Assembly: GCF_014192575.1 (NCBI RefSeq)
Contig: NZ_JACHYC010000002.1
Coordinates: 124,001 to 188,000, forward strand
Direction: 5' to 3'
DNA length: 64,000 nucleotides
DNA from: Variovorax sp. Sphag1AA
Lineage (GTDB): Bacteria; Pseudomonadota; Gammaproteobacteria; Burkholderiales; Burkholderiaceae_C
In this document: in pieces, positions 25,702 through 35,178 of the stretch
Position numbering within the stretch: position 1 is the stretch's first letter
Layout of the letters: each line of letters opens with the position of its first letter
Notes under the pieces: generated by a model
The model's input: only the letters and a program-made list of their open reading frames with translations
The model's database searches: none
What the model was told of the DNA's origin: nothing
Program-made: the position numbers and the translations under genes

Positions 25702-26748
25702 ATGGCCCTCATCCCCGCCACCATCCTTACTGGCTTTCTTGGCTCCGGCAAAACCACGCTGCTCAAGCGCATCCTGACCGAGGCGCACGGCGAGAAGATC
25801 GCCGTCATCGAGAACGAGTTCGGCGAAGAGAACATCGACAACGACATCCTGGTGACCGAATCCAAGGAGCAGATCGTCCAGATGAGCAACGGTTGCATCT
25901 GTTGCACCATCCGCGAGGACCTGCGGGAAGCTCTGCAGTTGCTCGCCGCCAAGAAGCGCAAGGGGTTGCTGGACTTCGATCGCGTCGTGATCGAAACCAC
26001 TGGCCTGGCCGACCCGGGCCCGGTCGCGCAGACCTTCTTCATGGACGACGAGATCGCCGAGAGCTACCTGCTCGACTCGATCCTGACCCTGGTGGACGCC
26101 AAGCACGCGCCCCAGCAACTCAACGACCGCCAGGAAGCGCGCCGGCAGGTGGGTTTCGCCGACCAGATCTTCATCAGCAAGACCGACCTGGTCGCCGCTG
26201 ACGAGACCGACGCACTGATCCACCGCCTCAAGCATATGAATCCGCGCGCGCCGCAGCAGAAGGTGCACTTCGGCGACGTGCCGCTCAAGGATGTGTTCGA
26301 CCTGCGGGGCTTCAACCTCAACGCCAAGCTGGATATCGATCCGGACTTCCTCAAGGAAGAAGACGAGCACGACCATGACCACGAGCATGGCGAGCACTGC
26401 GACCATCCCTCGCACAAGCATGAGGGGCATGGCCATCACCATCACCACGACGACGATGTGAAGAGCTTCGTCTATCGCGCGGACCGGCCTTTCGATCCGG
26501 CGCGGCTCGAGGATTTCCTCGGCGCGGTCGTCAACATCTACGGTCCGCGGATGCTGCGCTACAAGGGCGTGCTGCACATGCAGGGCACCGAGCGCAAGGT
26601 GATCTTCCAGGGCGTGCACCAGCTCATGGGCAGCGATCTCGGTCCCGCCTGGGGTCCCGACGAAAAGCGCAACAGCCGGATGGTCTTCATCGGAATCGAC
26701 CTGCCGCGCGAGATCCTGGAGCAGGGCCTGGACCAGTGTCTGGTCTGA
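25702..26748 (+). CDS. CobW/COG0523-family metal-chaperone GTPase
   Basis: This 348-aa G3E GTPase has the Walker A motif GFLGSGKTTLLKR (residues 11-23), the metal-binding CxCC motif GCICC (64-68), switch/Walker B ETTGLADPGP, and SKTDLV. A His/Asp/Glu-rich stretch (about 218-253, HDHDHEHGEHCDHPSHKHEGH...) precedes the C-terminal CobW domain. His-rich members deliver zinc or other metals. It lies upstream of a Cys-poor dksA, a pairing known from zinc-starvation loci. No Zur box is visible. The ATG at 25702 has GGAG upstream. Confidence 0.88.
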   Translation: MALIPATILTGFLGSGKTTLLKRILTEAHGEKIAVIENEFGEENIDNDILVTESKEQIVQMSNGCICCTIREDLREALQLLAAKKRKGLLDFDRVVIETTGLADPGPVAQTFFMDDEIAESYLLDSILTLVDAKHAPQQLNDRQEARRQVGFADQIFISKTDLVAADETDALIHRLKHMNPRAPQQKVHFGDVPLKDVFDLRGFNLNAKLDIDPDFLKEEDEHDHDHEHGEHCDHPSHKHEGHGHHHHHDDDVKSFVYRADRPFDPARLEDFLGAVVNIYGPRMLRYKGVLHMQGTERKVIFQGVHQLMGSDLGPAWGPDEKRNSRMVFIGIDLPREILEQGLDQCLV

Positions 26749-26905
26749 GGCCGACGCCGGGCCGCCCGGAGCGTTGAGGCCGATCCCACCGGCCGGCTCC
26801 ACTTCTCTATACAATCGCGCGCCTGTTACGGGAGCCACCCCGCGCTTCTTTTAGTGCGGTGTGTGACTTCCGGCACAAGACTGCGTGCGTTTTTGGGTCG
26901 TTTTC

Positions 26906-26957
26906 AGGGGTATAACCCTTGGGTTCGCCGTAGGCGAGCACCCGTGAAATCCACGGG
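26906..26957 (+). promoter_or_regulatory. Structured 5' leader of dksA
   Basis: Three consecutive short hairpins are visible between a TATACAAT hexamer (about 26811) and the dksA start: AGGG/CCCT around GTATAA; GGGT-CGCC/GGCG-ACCC around GTA; and CCGTG/CACGG around AAATC. The region from the gene upstream (26749) to 27008 has no coding potential. Its role is unknown. Confidence 0.4.
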
Positions 26958-27008
26958 GGAGACATCCATTGAATGTGCGTTTCGAGTTCGTCGAAGGAGC
27001 CAGTCACT

Positions 27009-27911
27009 GTGAAGAAACCTGTCGCCAACGCCAAGCCAGCTTCGAAGCCGGCCGTCAAGAAGACGGCGGTTGCCCAGCAGGCTGTGCCCGCGGCGAAGAA
27101 GGTTTCAGTTGCAAAGCACGCCCAGCCCGCCGCCGCACCCACGGCCTCCGCCACAAGCAAGGTCAAGGCGGCGACTGCCGGCGCCTCGTCCTCCAAACCG
27201 GCCGGTCTTCACCCCGCGCCATCTGCACCACCGACTCCCATGAAAAAAACGGCTGCTGCCTCCGAATCCTCTACCGCCACGGTGACTCCTGCCGGAACCG
27301 CCGCCTCCGTGCCTGCCCGCAGCACGCGCCCGTCCTCCCGGCTGTCGCAGGTGACCGTGCCCTCCATGCCGCAGGCGGTCGCCTCGACCGCCGCCAAATC
27401 CAGCTTCGTGCAGACCACGTCCAACCCGCTGGTCCCGCCGCCGCCGGTCGCGATCAAGAAGGACCCCAAGCTCGCGAACAACTGGAAGGCCAAGTCCGCC
27501 GAGGAACTGACCGATGCCGAAGTCATCGCGATGCCGGACTCCGAATACATGAACGACAAGCAGATGGCGTTCTTCCGCCTGAAGCTTCAGGAACTCAAGC
27601 GGGGCATCCTCGAAAACGCCGGCGAGACGACCGAGCACCTGCGTGAAGACACCGTGGTCGTGCCCGATCCGGCGGACCGCGCGACGATCGAGGAAGAGCA
27701 CGCGCTCGAACTGCGCACCCGCGACCGCGAGCGCAAGCTCCTCAAGAAGATCGAGCAGTCGATCCAACGCATCGACGCCGGCGACTACGGCTACTGCGAC
27801 GAAACCGGCGAACCCATCGGCGTCGGCCGCCTTCTCGCCCGTCCGACCGCGACGCTGTCGCTCGAGGCGCAGCAGCGCCGCGAGCTGAAGCAGAAGATGT
27901 TCGGGGACTGA
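27009..27911 (+). CDS. dksA: RNA polymerase-binding protein DksA, Cys-poor and N-extended
   Basis: This 300-aa protein binds the RNA polymerase secondary channel and, with ppGpp, tunes promoters. The C-terminal 140 residues are canonical: a coiled coil (AFFRLKLQELKRGILENAGETTEHLR), the DPADRAT acidic tip region, and the finger region DYGYCDETGEPIGVGRLLARPTATLSLEAQ. In the four-Cys zinc finger only the first Cys remains (C, T, S, A). The first about 150 residues are a low-complexity Lys/Ala/Pro/Ser tail absent from E. coli DksA (151 aa). The start is GTG 27009 with AAGGAG 9 nt upstream. Confidence 0.9.
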   Translation: MKKPVANAKPASKPAVKKTAVAQQAVPAAKKVSVAKHAQPAAAPTASATSKVKAATAGASSSKPAGLHPAPSAPPTPMKKTAAASESSTATVTPAGTAASVPARSTRPSSRLSQVTVPSMPQAVASTAAKSSFVQTTSNPLVPPPPVAIKKDPKLANNWKAKSAEELTDAEVIAMPDSEYMNDKQMAFFRLKLQELKRGILENAGETTEHLREDTVVVPDPADRATIEEEHALELRTRDRERKLLKKIEQSIQRIDAGDYGYCDETGEPIGVGRLLARPTATLSLEAQQRRELKQKMFGD

Positions 27912-27941
27912 TCCCGCGGGAGCCGGACGGAGACAAAGCGC

Positions 27942-29504
27942 ATGGGCAAGGAAGAAACCGGCCGTCTGCTATCGAAGGTCGCGAAGTTTGTTCGCAATCC
28001 GCTGAAGGACTGGTCGGAGCTCGATGCCGATGATTCGGCATCGCTCGAGAACGGCTACAGCCGTGAAATGCTCAAGGAGATGATCGAGCGGCGGCAGCGC
28101 AACGATTTCGTGCGCCGCCGCGAGTTCGACATGCTCCGCAAGCTGCGGCAACGCGAGGCCGCGGGCGGCCGCGATGCGGCAGCCACGCCGTCTTCCTTCA
28201 ACGTCAGCAGCACTTCGGGCAAGTCCGACGGCAGGGCGCTCACGCTCAAGAAGATCGACGAGATCGAAGAGCAGATGTCGCAGCAATGGTGGAAGGCGCG
28301 CAACGCCCAGTCGGAGGAAAAGGCCGAAGGGGCGACCGGCGAGCCGATCGCCGTGCAGCATTCGCGCGCCTACGCCGACACCGTGCCCGGCGTGCCTCAA
28401 CCCGGCGCTGGCGCACAGCAGGCCCAGGCTCCGGCCGACGTGCCCACGCAGGACGGCAGCATCGAAGAGGCATCCATCCGCTTTGCCCACGGCGACGACG
28501 ACGGCGCCGAGGCGATCCTTCTCCAGGCGCTGGCCCCCGACAGTCCCACAGGCGATCACGACGATACGTGGCGCGCGCTGCTCGACTTCTATCGCGCCAC
28601 CGGCGACGCCGAAAAGTTCGTCGCCACGAGTACCCGATACGCGCAGCGCATGAAGCGTACCCCTCCCGACTGGATCTCGTTCCGTGCGCTCGCGAATTCG
28701 GTTCGTGCGGCCGCGCCAGTCCAGTCGCCGTCCAATGCGCCCCAACCGGGCGGCGCGGATTGGTCCAGCCCGCCGCGCCTCACGCGCGAAGCGCTGATCG
28801 GCCTGACGCGCGCGCTCGGTGCCGCCGGCCCGTCATGGAAGCTCGACTGGAGCGCGCTCGACACCATCGAGGCTGATGCTGCCGGGCCGTTGCGTGCCCT
28901 GTTCAATCATTGGGCGGACTCGACGGTCCAACTGCGCTTTGCCGGAGCGGACCAGCTTCTCCTGGTTCTGGCCGAGGCAACGCCCGCCAATGAGCGCAGC
29001 GTTGATGCGGTCTGGTGGCAACTGCACATGGCCGCCTTGCGGGTGATGCATCGCGCCGACGAGTTCGAACTGCTCGCGCTCAACTACTGCATTACCTACG
29101 AGGTGTCTCCGCCGCCCTGGGAGGATCCCAAGGGCGACTACGCCTGGCTCGATCTCCCGAAGGCCGCAAAGCCGGCGCATAGCGGCTTCACGCTCGCGTC
29201 GGATCGCGCATCCGGCCCGGCACCGTTGGCCGCAGGCGTGACGCTGAGCGGCGAACTCGCCGGCGAGTCCGTTTCCACCTGGCAGCGGCTCGATGGCGAA
29301 CTCGGCGAAACGGCTACGCCGAGCATTTCCTGCGCGGCCCTGGTTCGCATGGACTTCACTGCAGCCGGCACATTGCTCAATTGGGTGACGGCGCGCCATG
29401 CACGCGGCCAGAGCATCCAGTTCACCGACGCGCACCGCCTCATTGCGGCGTTTTTTAGCGTCGTCGGCATTGCGGATCACGCGAGCGTCAAGACGCGAGG
29501 CTGA
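27942..29504 (+). CDS. Hypothetical protein with FimV-like and STAS-like segments
   Basis: This 520-aa cytosolic protein (no signal peptide or TM) has a charged N-terminal helix region (about 40-75), a low-complexity linker (80-165), and a segment EEASIRFAHGDDDGAEAILLQAL reminiscent of the FimV TPR-like unit. The C-terminal half resembles a STAS-type domain, ending CAALVRMDFTAAGTLLNWVTARHARG and IQFTDAHRLIAAFFSVVGI. It sits between dksA and hslV. I recall similar proteins at this place in related bacteria, but no function is known. Confidence 0.75.
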   Translation: MGKEETGRLLSKVAKFVRNPLKDWSELDADDSASLENGYSREMLKEMIERRQRNDFVRRREFDMLRKLRQREAAGGRDAAATPSSFNVSSTSGKSDGRALTLKKIDEIEEQMSQQWWKARNAQSEEKAEGATGEPIAVQHSRAYADTVPGVPQPGAGAQQAQAPADVPTQDGSIEEASIRFAHGDDDGAEAILLQALAPDSPTGDHDDTWRALLDFYRATGDAEKFVATSTRYAQRMKRTPPDWISFRALANSVRAAAPVQSPSNAPQPGGADWSSPPRLTREALIGLTRALGAAGPSWKLDWSALDTIEADAAGPLRALFNHWADSTVQLRFAGADQLLLVLAEATPANERSVDAVWWQLHMAALRVMHRADEFELLALNYCITYEVSPPPWEDPKGDYAWLDLPKAAKPAHSGFTLASDRASGPAPLAAGVTLSGELAGESVSTWQRLDGELGETATPSISCAALVRMDFTAAGTLLNWVTARHARGQSIQFTDAHRLIAAFFSVVGIADHASVKTRG

Positions 29505-29511
29505 GTCCGTA

Positions 29512-29525
29512 GGTGGGTGCCCACC
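29512..29525 (+). terminator. Hairpin between the STAS-like gene and hslV
   Basis: GGTGGG-TG-CCCACC forms a short GC stem 8 bp after the stop codon. No T-run follows, so it is at best a weak terminator. Confidence 0.3.
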
Positions 29526-29555
29526 CGCAGCGCGGCAGGGCCGGGGGCGACCAAA

Positions 29556-29561
29556 GATAAT
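29556..29561 (+). promoter_or_regulatory. -10 hexamer before hslV
   Basis: GATAAT ends 5 nt before ATG 29567, with no Shine-Dalgarno sequence. A leaderless hslVU transcript is likely. Confidence 0.5.
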
Positions 29562-29566
29562 GTCGC

Positions 29567-30112
29567 ATGGAACAATTTCACGGAACCACGATCGTCAGCG
29601 TCCGTCGCAAGACCGCTGGCGGCGACCAGGTGGCCATCGGCGGTGACGGTCAGGTCACCCTCGGCAACATCGTCATCAAGGGCAGCGCGCGCAAGGTTCG
29701 CCGGCTCTATCACGGCAAGGTGCTCGCCGGATTCGCCGGTGCAACCGCCGACGCATTCACCCTCTTCGAGCGCTTCGAGGCCAAGCTGGAGAAGCACCAG
29801 GGGCATCTGGCCCGCGCCGCCATCGAGCTCACCAAGGATTGGCGTACCGATCGCGTGCTGCGGCGGCTCGAAGCGATGCTGGCGGTGGCCGATGCGACCA
29901 CCTCGCTGATCATCACCGGCAACGGCGACGTGCTGGAGCCCGAGAACGGAATCATCGCGATCGGCTCTGGCGGCGCATACGCGCAGGCGGCCGCCAAGGC
30001 GTTGCTCGACAGCACGGAGCTGACGGCGGAGCAGATCGTCCGCAAGTCGCTCGAGATTGCCGGCGAGCTCTGCATCTACACCAACATGCACCACACCATC
30101 GAGAGCCTGTGA
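29567..30112 (+). CDS. hslV: ATP-dependent protease subunit HslV (ClpQ)
   Basis: This 181-aa proteolytic subunit of the HslVU heat-shock protease has an N-terminal nucleophile Thr in [10 protein letters not shown]. Six residues (MEQFHG) precede that Thr, so a short propeptide must be removed. GDGQVTLG and [10 protein letters not shown] (near the Gly-Ser-Gly catalytic region) are conserved. It is followed by hslU after 8 bp, forming the usual operon. Confidence 0.96.
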   Translation: MEQFHGTTIVSVRRKTAGGDQVAIGGDGQVTLGNIVIKGSARKVRRLYHGKVLAGFAGATADAFTLFERFEAKLEKHQGHLARAAIELTKDWRTDRVLRRLEAMLAVADATTSLIITGNGDVLEPENGIIAIGSGGAYAQAAAKALLDSTELTAEQIVRKSLEIAGELCIYTNMHHTIESL

Positions 30113-30120
30113 GACCTCAC

Positions 30121-31446
<1,326 letters not shown>

Positions 31447-31469
31447 TTCCGGGCTGTGTAACCAAGGCT

Positions 31470-31493
31470 TCACGCAACACATTCATTGCGTGA
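31470..31493 (+). terminator. Hairpin after hslU
   Basis: TCACGCAA pairs with TTGCGTGA (8 bp, 8-nt loop) 23 bp after the hslU stop. No T-run follows, so its strength as a terminator is doubtful. Confidence 0.35.
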
Positions 31494-31590
31494 GCTAAGT
31501 ACTTCATTTGCAACGGAATTCGGTTTTTGGCGGTTGCAAAAACATCGCTAAGTCGTTGATTCCATTACAAAAAATTCCAGCGACCTCCCG

Positions 31591-31618
31591 TTGCGCTGTA
31601 GACGTTTCCTGCTACAGT
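31591..31618 (+). promoter_or_regulatory. Candidate dcw (mra) promoter
   Basis: TTGCGC (31591-31596) and TACAGT (31613-31618) are separated by 16 bp. The -10 box overlaps the first GTG of the MraZ-box array, so MraZ binding would block it. Confidence 0.5.
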
Positions 31619-31651
31619 GCAAAAAAGTGCAGTTAAGTGGGAAAAAGTGTC
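31617..31651 (+). promoter_or_regulatory. MraZ-box array: four GTG repeats at 10-bp spacing
   Basis: GTG trinucleotides in AGTG context occur at 31617, 31627, 31637 and 31647, exactly one helical turn apart and separated by A-rich 5-6 nt spacers. MraZ is known to bind direct GTGGG-like repeats with this period upstream of its own gene. Here there are four units rather than the usual three. Confidence 0.75.
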
Positions 31652-31705
31652 GAGAACTGCCGCAGATTAGGCTGTGGCAGCTCTCCCCAACGGGGTTTTC
31701 AGGTC

Positions 31706-32134
31706 GTGTTTCAAGGCGCTTCATCGCTCAGTCTCGATGCCAAGGGGCGGCTCTCAGTGCCGACCCGGCACCGTGACGTCCTGAGCGCGACCGCCGGCGG
31801 CCAACTCACGATCACCAAGCACCCCCACGGCTGCCTCATGGTGTTTCCCCGCCCCGAGTGGGAGAAATTTCGCGAACGCATCGCCGCGCTGCCCATGTCG
31901 GCCCAATGGTGGAAGCGCGTCTTCCTCGGCAATGCAATGGACGTCGAGATGGACGGCACCGGTCGCGTGCTCGTGTCGCCCGAATTGCGCGAAGCCGCCG
32001 GCATCAGCCGCGATGCCCTGCTCCTCGGCATGGGCAACCACTTCGAGCTCTGGGACAAGGCGACCTACGATGCCAAGGAGGCCGAGGCCACCCAAGGCCA
32101 GATGCCGGACGTATTCCAGGACTTTTCGTTCTGA
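31706..32134 (+). CDS. mraZ: Transcriptional regulator MraZ
   Basis: This 142-aa first gene of the dcw cluster has two AbrB-like MraZ domains, each with the DxKGR-type signature: [16 protein letters not shown] near the N-terminus and [17 protein letters not shown] in the middle. MraZ forms rings and represses the dcw promoter. The start is GTG 31706 (VFQGASS); the upstream in-frame ATG at 31637 lies inside the operator and is rejected. A CCCC/GGGG hairpin (31685-31695) sits just before the start. Confidence 0.93.
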   Translation: MFQGASSLSLDAKGRLSVPTRHRDVLSATAGGQLTITKHPHGCLMVFPRPEWEKFRERIAALPMSAQWWKRVFLGNAMDVEMDGTGRVLVSPELREAAGISRDALLLGMGNHFELWDKATYDAKEAEATQGQMPDVFQDFSF

Positions 32135-32142
32135 GGCGCGAA

Positions 32143-33078
32143 GTGGACGAGGCATGGACTCACACAACCGTCATGTTGAAGGAAGCGGTGGATGCCCTCT
32201 TCCTCGACGGTCCGGACGCGCCTGCGCCTGCGGGCACCTATGTGGATGCCACCTTCGGCCGCGGCGGCCACAGCCGCGCGATCCTTTCGAGGTTGCGGCC
32301 GGAGGGCCGCCTCATCGCGTTCGACAAGGACGCGGAAGCGGTGGCCGAAGCAGCGCGCATCCAGGATGCGCGTTTTTCCATCCGTCACCAGGGATTCAAG
32401 GACCTGGGAGAGCTGCCGCCGGCCAGTGTGTCAGGCGTGCTGCTGGATCTCGGAATCAGCTCTCCCCAGATCGACAACCCCGCCCGGGGTTTTTCTTTTC
32501 GTTTCGACGGCCCGCTCGACATGCGCATGGACACCACGCGCGGCGAGAGCGTGGCCGAGTGGCTGGCAACAGCCGACCAGCAGCAGATTGCGGAGGTGAT
32601 TCGTGACTATGGCGAAGAACGGTTTGCTGTTCAGATTGCAAAGGCGATTGTTGCTCGCCGACAAGAACGGGGCCCAATTTCAACCACCACCGAGCTGGCC
32701 CAGCTCGTGGCTGGCACGGTCAAAACCCGCGAGCCGGGCCAGAACCCTGCAACGCGCACATTTCAGGCTCTTCGGATTTTCATCAACGCCGAGCTTGAAG
32801 AGCTGCAACAGGCGCTAGAGGCGAGCCTCGTCGTGCTCAAGCCCCAGGGTCGGCTCGCGGTGATCAGCTTCCATTCGCTGGAAGACCGCATCGTGAAGCA
32901 GTTCATCGCCAAGCACTCGCGCGAGGTCTACGACCGTCGCGCGCCGTTTGCTGCGCCGAAGGCGATGAAACTGAAGTCCCTGGGCCGGGTGAAGCCGTCG
33001 CAAGCCGAAGTGGATGGCAATCCGCGCGCACGCAGCGCGATTCTCCGCGTGGCCGAGCGCACCGCAGACGGGAGCTGA
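32143..33078 (+). CDS. rsmH: 16S rRNA (cytosine(1402)-N(4))-methyltransferase
   Basis: This 311-aa SAM methyltransferase (MraW) modifies C1402 in the ribosomal P site. Motifs: [14 protein letters not shown] at the start, [14 protein letters not shown] (SAM motif I), [28 protein letters not shown] and [15 protein letters not shown] 32143 with GAGG 6 nt upstream is the only start that keeps the conserved N-terminus. It is 8 bp after mraZ. Confidence 0.95.
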   Translation: MDEAWTHTTVMLKEAVDALFLDGPDAPAPAGTYVDATFGRGGHSRAILSRLRPEGRLIAFDKDAEAVAEAARIQDARFSIRHQGFKDLGELPPASVSGVLLDLGISSPQIDNPARGFSFRFDGPLDMRMDTTRGESVAEWLATADQQQIAEVIRDYGEERFAVQIAKAIVARRQERGPISTTTELAQLVAGTVKTREPGQNPATRTFQALRIFINAELEELQQALEASLVVLKPQGRLAVISFHSLEDRIVKQFIAKHSREVYDRRAPFAAPKAMKLKSLGRVKPSQAEVDGNPRARSAILRVAERTADGS

Positions 33079-33080
33079 GC

Positions 33081-33428
33081 ATGGCCCGCCTGAACCTGCT
33101 CCTCCTGATCGCCGTACTGTGCTCGGCGATGTACCTCGTGCACACCCAGTACATGTCGCGCCAGCTCTTCACCGAGCTGCACCGGGTGGAGCTCGAAGCG
33201 CGCCGCCTCGAACTCGATCAGGACCGCCTGCAGGTCGAAAAGCGTGCTCAGGCCACGCCCTTGCGCATCGAGAAGCTCGCGAAGGAGCAGCTCAAGATGC
33301 GGACGACCACGCCCGCGATCACGCAGTACGTGCGCCAGGACGGCACCGTGATCCCGGCCGTCGCCGCGCCCGCGCCGTCTACCACGACGCCTGCCCCGCG
33401 CCCCGGCGCCTCGCGAGGAGCCCACTGA
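33081..33428 (+). CDS. ftsL: Cell division protein FtsL
   Basis: This 115-aa bitopic divisome protein has a TM helix at residues 3-20 (RLNLLLLIAVLCSAMYLV), then a periplasmic leucine-zipper-like coiled coil (LHRVELEARRLELDQDRLQVEKRA) and a Pro/Thr-rich tail. It forms the FtsQLB complex with FtsB, which is not in the window. It is placed between rsmH and ftsI as usual. ATG 33081 follows the rsmH stop by 2 bp. Confidence 0.92.
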   Translation: MARLNLLLLIAVLCSAMYLVHTQYMSRQLFTELHRVELEARRLELDQDRLQVEKRAQATPLRIEKLAKEQLKMRTTTPAITQYVRQDGTVIPAVAAPAPSTTTPAPRPGASRGAH

Positions 33429-33429
33429 G

Positions 33430-35178
33430 ATGGCCCGCCAAAGCGTCCAGTACACGACGAGCCCCTTGCTCGCGAGCAAGACCCCGGTCTGGCGCAGCAA
33501 GTTCATCGTCGCGGGCATCGCGCTTGGCTTCATCGTGCTCGCCGCCCGCGCCGCCTACGTGCAGGTGATCGACAACGCCTTCTTCCAGCGCCAGGGCGAG
33601 GTGCGCTTCACCCGTACGCTCGAGCTGCCGGCGAATCGGGGCCGCATCCTCGATCGCAACGGTTTGCTCCTCGCCCAGAGCGTGGTCGCGCCGAGCATCT
33701 GGGCCATCCCCGAGGACATCGAGCGCGACGACCCCGAGGTCAAGGCCAAGCTGCGCCAAGTTGCCAAGCTGCTCGGCATGCCGCAGAAGGACTTCGACAA
33801 GAAGCTCGAGGACGAGGACAAGACCTTCGTCTGGGTCAAGCGTCAGGTCGACGAGCCAATCGCGAAGGAAATCGCGGCACTCAACATCAAGGGCATCTAC
33901 CAGCGCAAGGAATACAAGCGCCAGTACCCCGAAGGCGAATCGGCGGCGCACGTGGTGGGCTTCACCAACGTCGAGGACAACGGCCAGGAAGGCATCGAGC
34001 TCGCCTTCAACAAGGAGCTGGCGGGCAAGCCCGGCTCGCGCCGCGTCATCAAGGACCGCCTCGGCCGCGTGGTCGAGGGCGTGGGCGAGCAGGTGCCGCC
34101 GATGGAAGGCAAGGACATCCAGCTCAGCATCGACAGCAAGGTCCAGTTCTTCGCCTACCAGAAGCTGCGCGACGCAGTGACCTTCCACAAGGCCAAGGCC
34201 GGCAGCGTGGTGGTGCTCGACTCGATCACCGGCGAAGTGCTCGCGCTGGCCAACTACCCGAGCTACGTGCCCGACAAGCGGCAGAACCTCACCGGCGAGC
34301 AGCTGCGCAACCGCGCGCTGACCGACGTCTTCGAGCCCGGCTCGACGATGAAGCCGATCACGGTGGCCACCGCGCTCGAGGCGGGGCGCATCAAGCCGCA
34401 GACCATCATCGAAACCTCGCCGGGGCGCTACAGCCTCGGCGGTTTCACGATCAGCGATACCCACAACTACGGCTCGCTCACGGTCGAAGGCGTGATCCAG
34501 AAGTCGAGCAACATCGGCGCACTGAAGATCTCGCAGAAGATGACGCCCCACGAGATGTGGGACAGCTACACCGCACTCGGCTATGGCCAGAAGCCGCAGA
34601 TCCAGTTCCCCGGTGCGGTCACTGGCCGCCTGCGCCCGTGGAAGTCGTGGAAGCCGGTCGAGCAGGCCACGATGGCCTACGGCTACGGCCTATCGGCGTC
34701 GCTGTTCCAGATGGCGCATTCGTACACGGCCTTCGCGCACGACGGCGACGTGATCCCGGCGACCATCCTCAAGAGCCCGGACTCGGCCGTCGGCGTGAAG
34801 GTGTTCTCGCCGCAGACCGCCGCGTCGGTTCGCAAGATGCTGCAGATGGCGGCTGGCCCCGGCGGCACCGGTCCGCTCGCGCAGACCATCGGCTATTCGG
34901 TGGGCGGCAAGTCCGGCACGGCGCACAAGCAGGTTGGCAAGGGCTACGCGAGCAAGCAGTACCGCTCGTGGTTCACCGGCCTGGCCCCGATCGAGAAGCC
35001 GCGGATCATCGTGGCGGTCATGATCGACGAGCCGAGCAACGGCCAGTATTTCGGCGGCATCGTGGCTGCCCCGGTCTTCAGCGAAGTCGTTCAACAAACG
35101 CTGCGCATGATGAACGTGGCGCCCGACCTCGCGGTCAAACCCCTGGTGATCACCAAGGGTGTGGAAGAGAGCTTCTGA
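33430..35178 (+). CDS. ftsI: Peptidoglycan D,D-transpeptidase FtsI (PBP3)
   Basis: This 582-aa septal transpeptidase works with FtsW. It has a TM helix at about 25-45, a PBP dimerisation domain starting LPANRGRILDRNG, and a transpeptidase domain with active-site Ser305 in EPGSTMKP (SxxK), Ser359-Ser360-Asn361 (SxN), and the KTG-equivalent Lys494-Ser-Gly (KSGTAHK). It ends ...TKGVEESF. The stop overlaps the murE start (TGATG). Confidence 0.96.
   Translation: MARQSVQYTTSPLLASKTPVWRSKFIVAGIALGFIVLAARAAYVQVIDNAFFQRQGEVRFTRTLELPANRGRILDRNGLLLAQSVVAPSIWAIPEDIERDDPEVKAKLRQVAKLLGMPQKDFDKKLEDEDKTFVWVKRQVDEPIAKEIAALNIKGIYQRKEYKRQYPEGESAAHVVGFTNVEDNGQEGIELAFNKELAGKPGSRRVIKDRLGRVVEGVGEQVPPMEGKDIQLSIDSKVQFFAYQKLRDAVTFHKAKAGSVVVLDSITGEVLALANYPSYVPDKRQNLTGEQLRNRALTDVFEPGSTMKPITVATALEAGRIKPQTIIETSPGRYSLGGFTISDTHNYGSLTVEGVIQKSSNIGALKISQKMTPHEMWDSYTALGYGQKPQIQFPGAVTGRLRPWKSWKPVEQATMAYGYGLSASLFQMAHSYTAFAHDGDVIPATILKSPDSAVGVKVFSPQTAASVRKMLQMAAGPGGTGPLAQTIGYSVGGKSGTAHKQVGKGYASKQYRSWFTGLAPIEKPRIIVAVMIDEPSNGQYFGGIVAAPVFSEVVQQTLRMMNVAPDLAVKPLVITKGVEESF

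Noticed and set aside
26341..26460. His-codon-rich tandem region considered as a DNA repeat or CRISPR-like array
   Set aside because: It is the coding sequence of the His/Asp-rich metal-binding stretch of the CobW GTPase, with no regular repeat-spacer structure.
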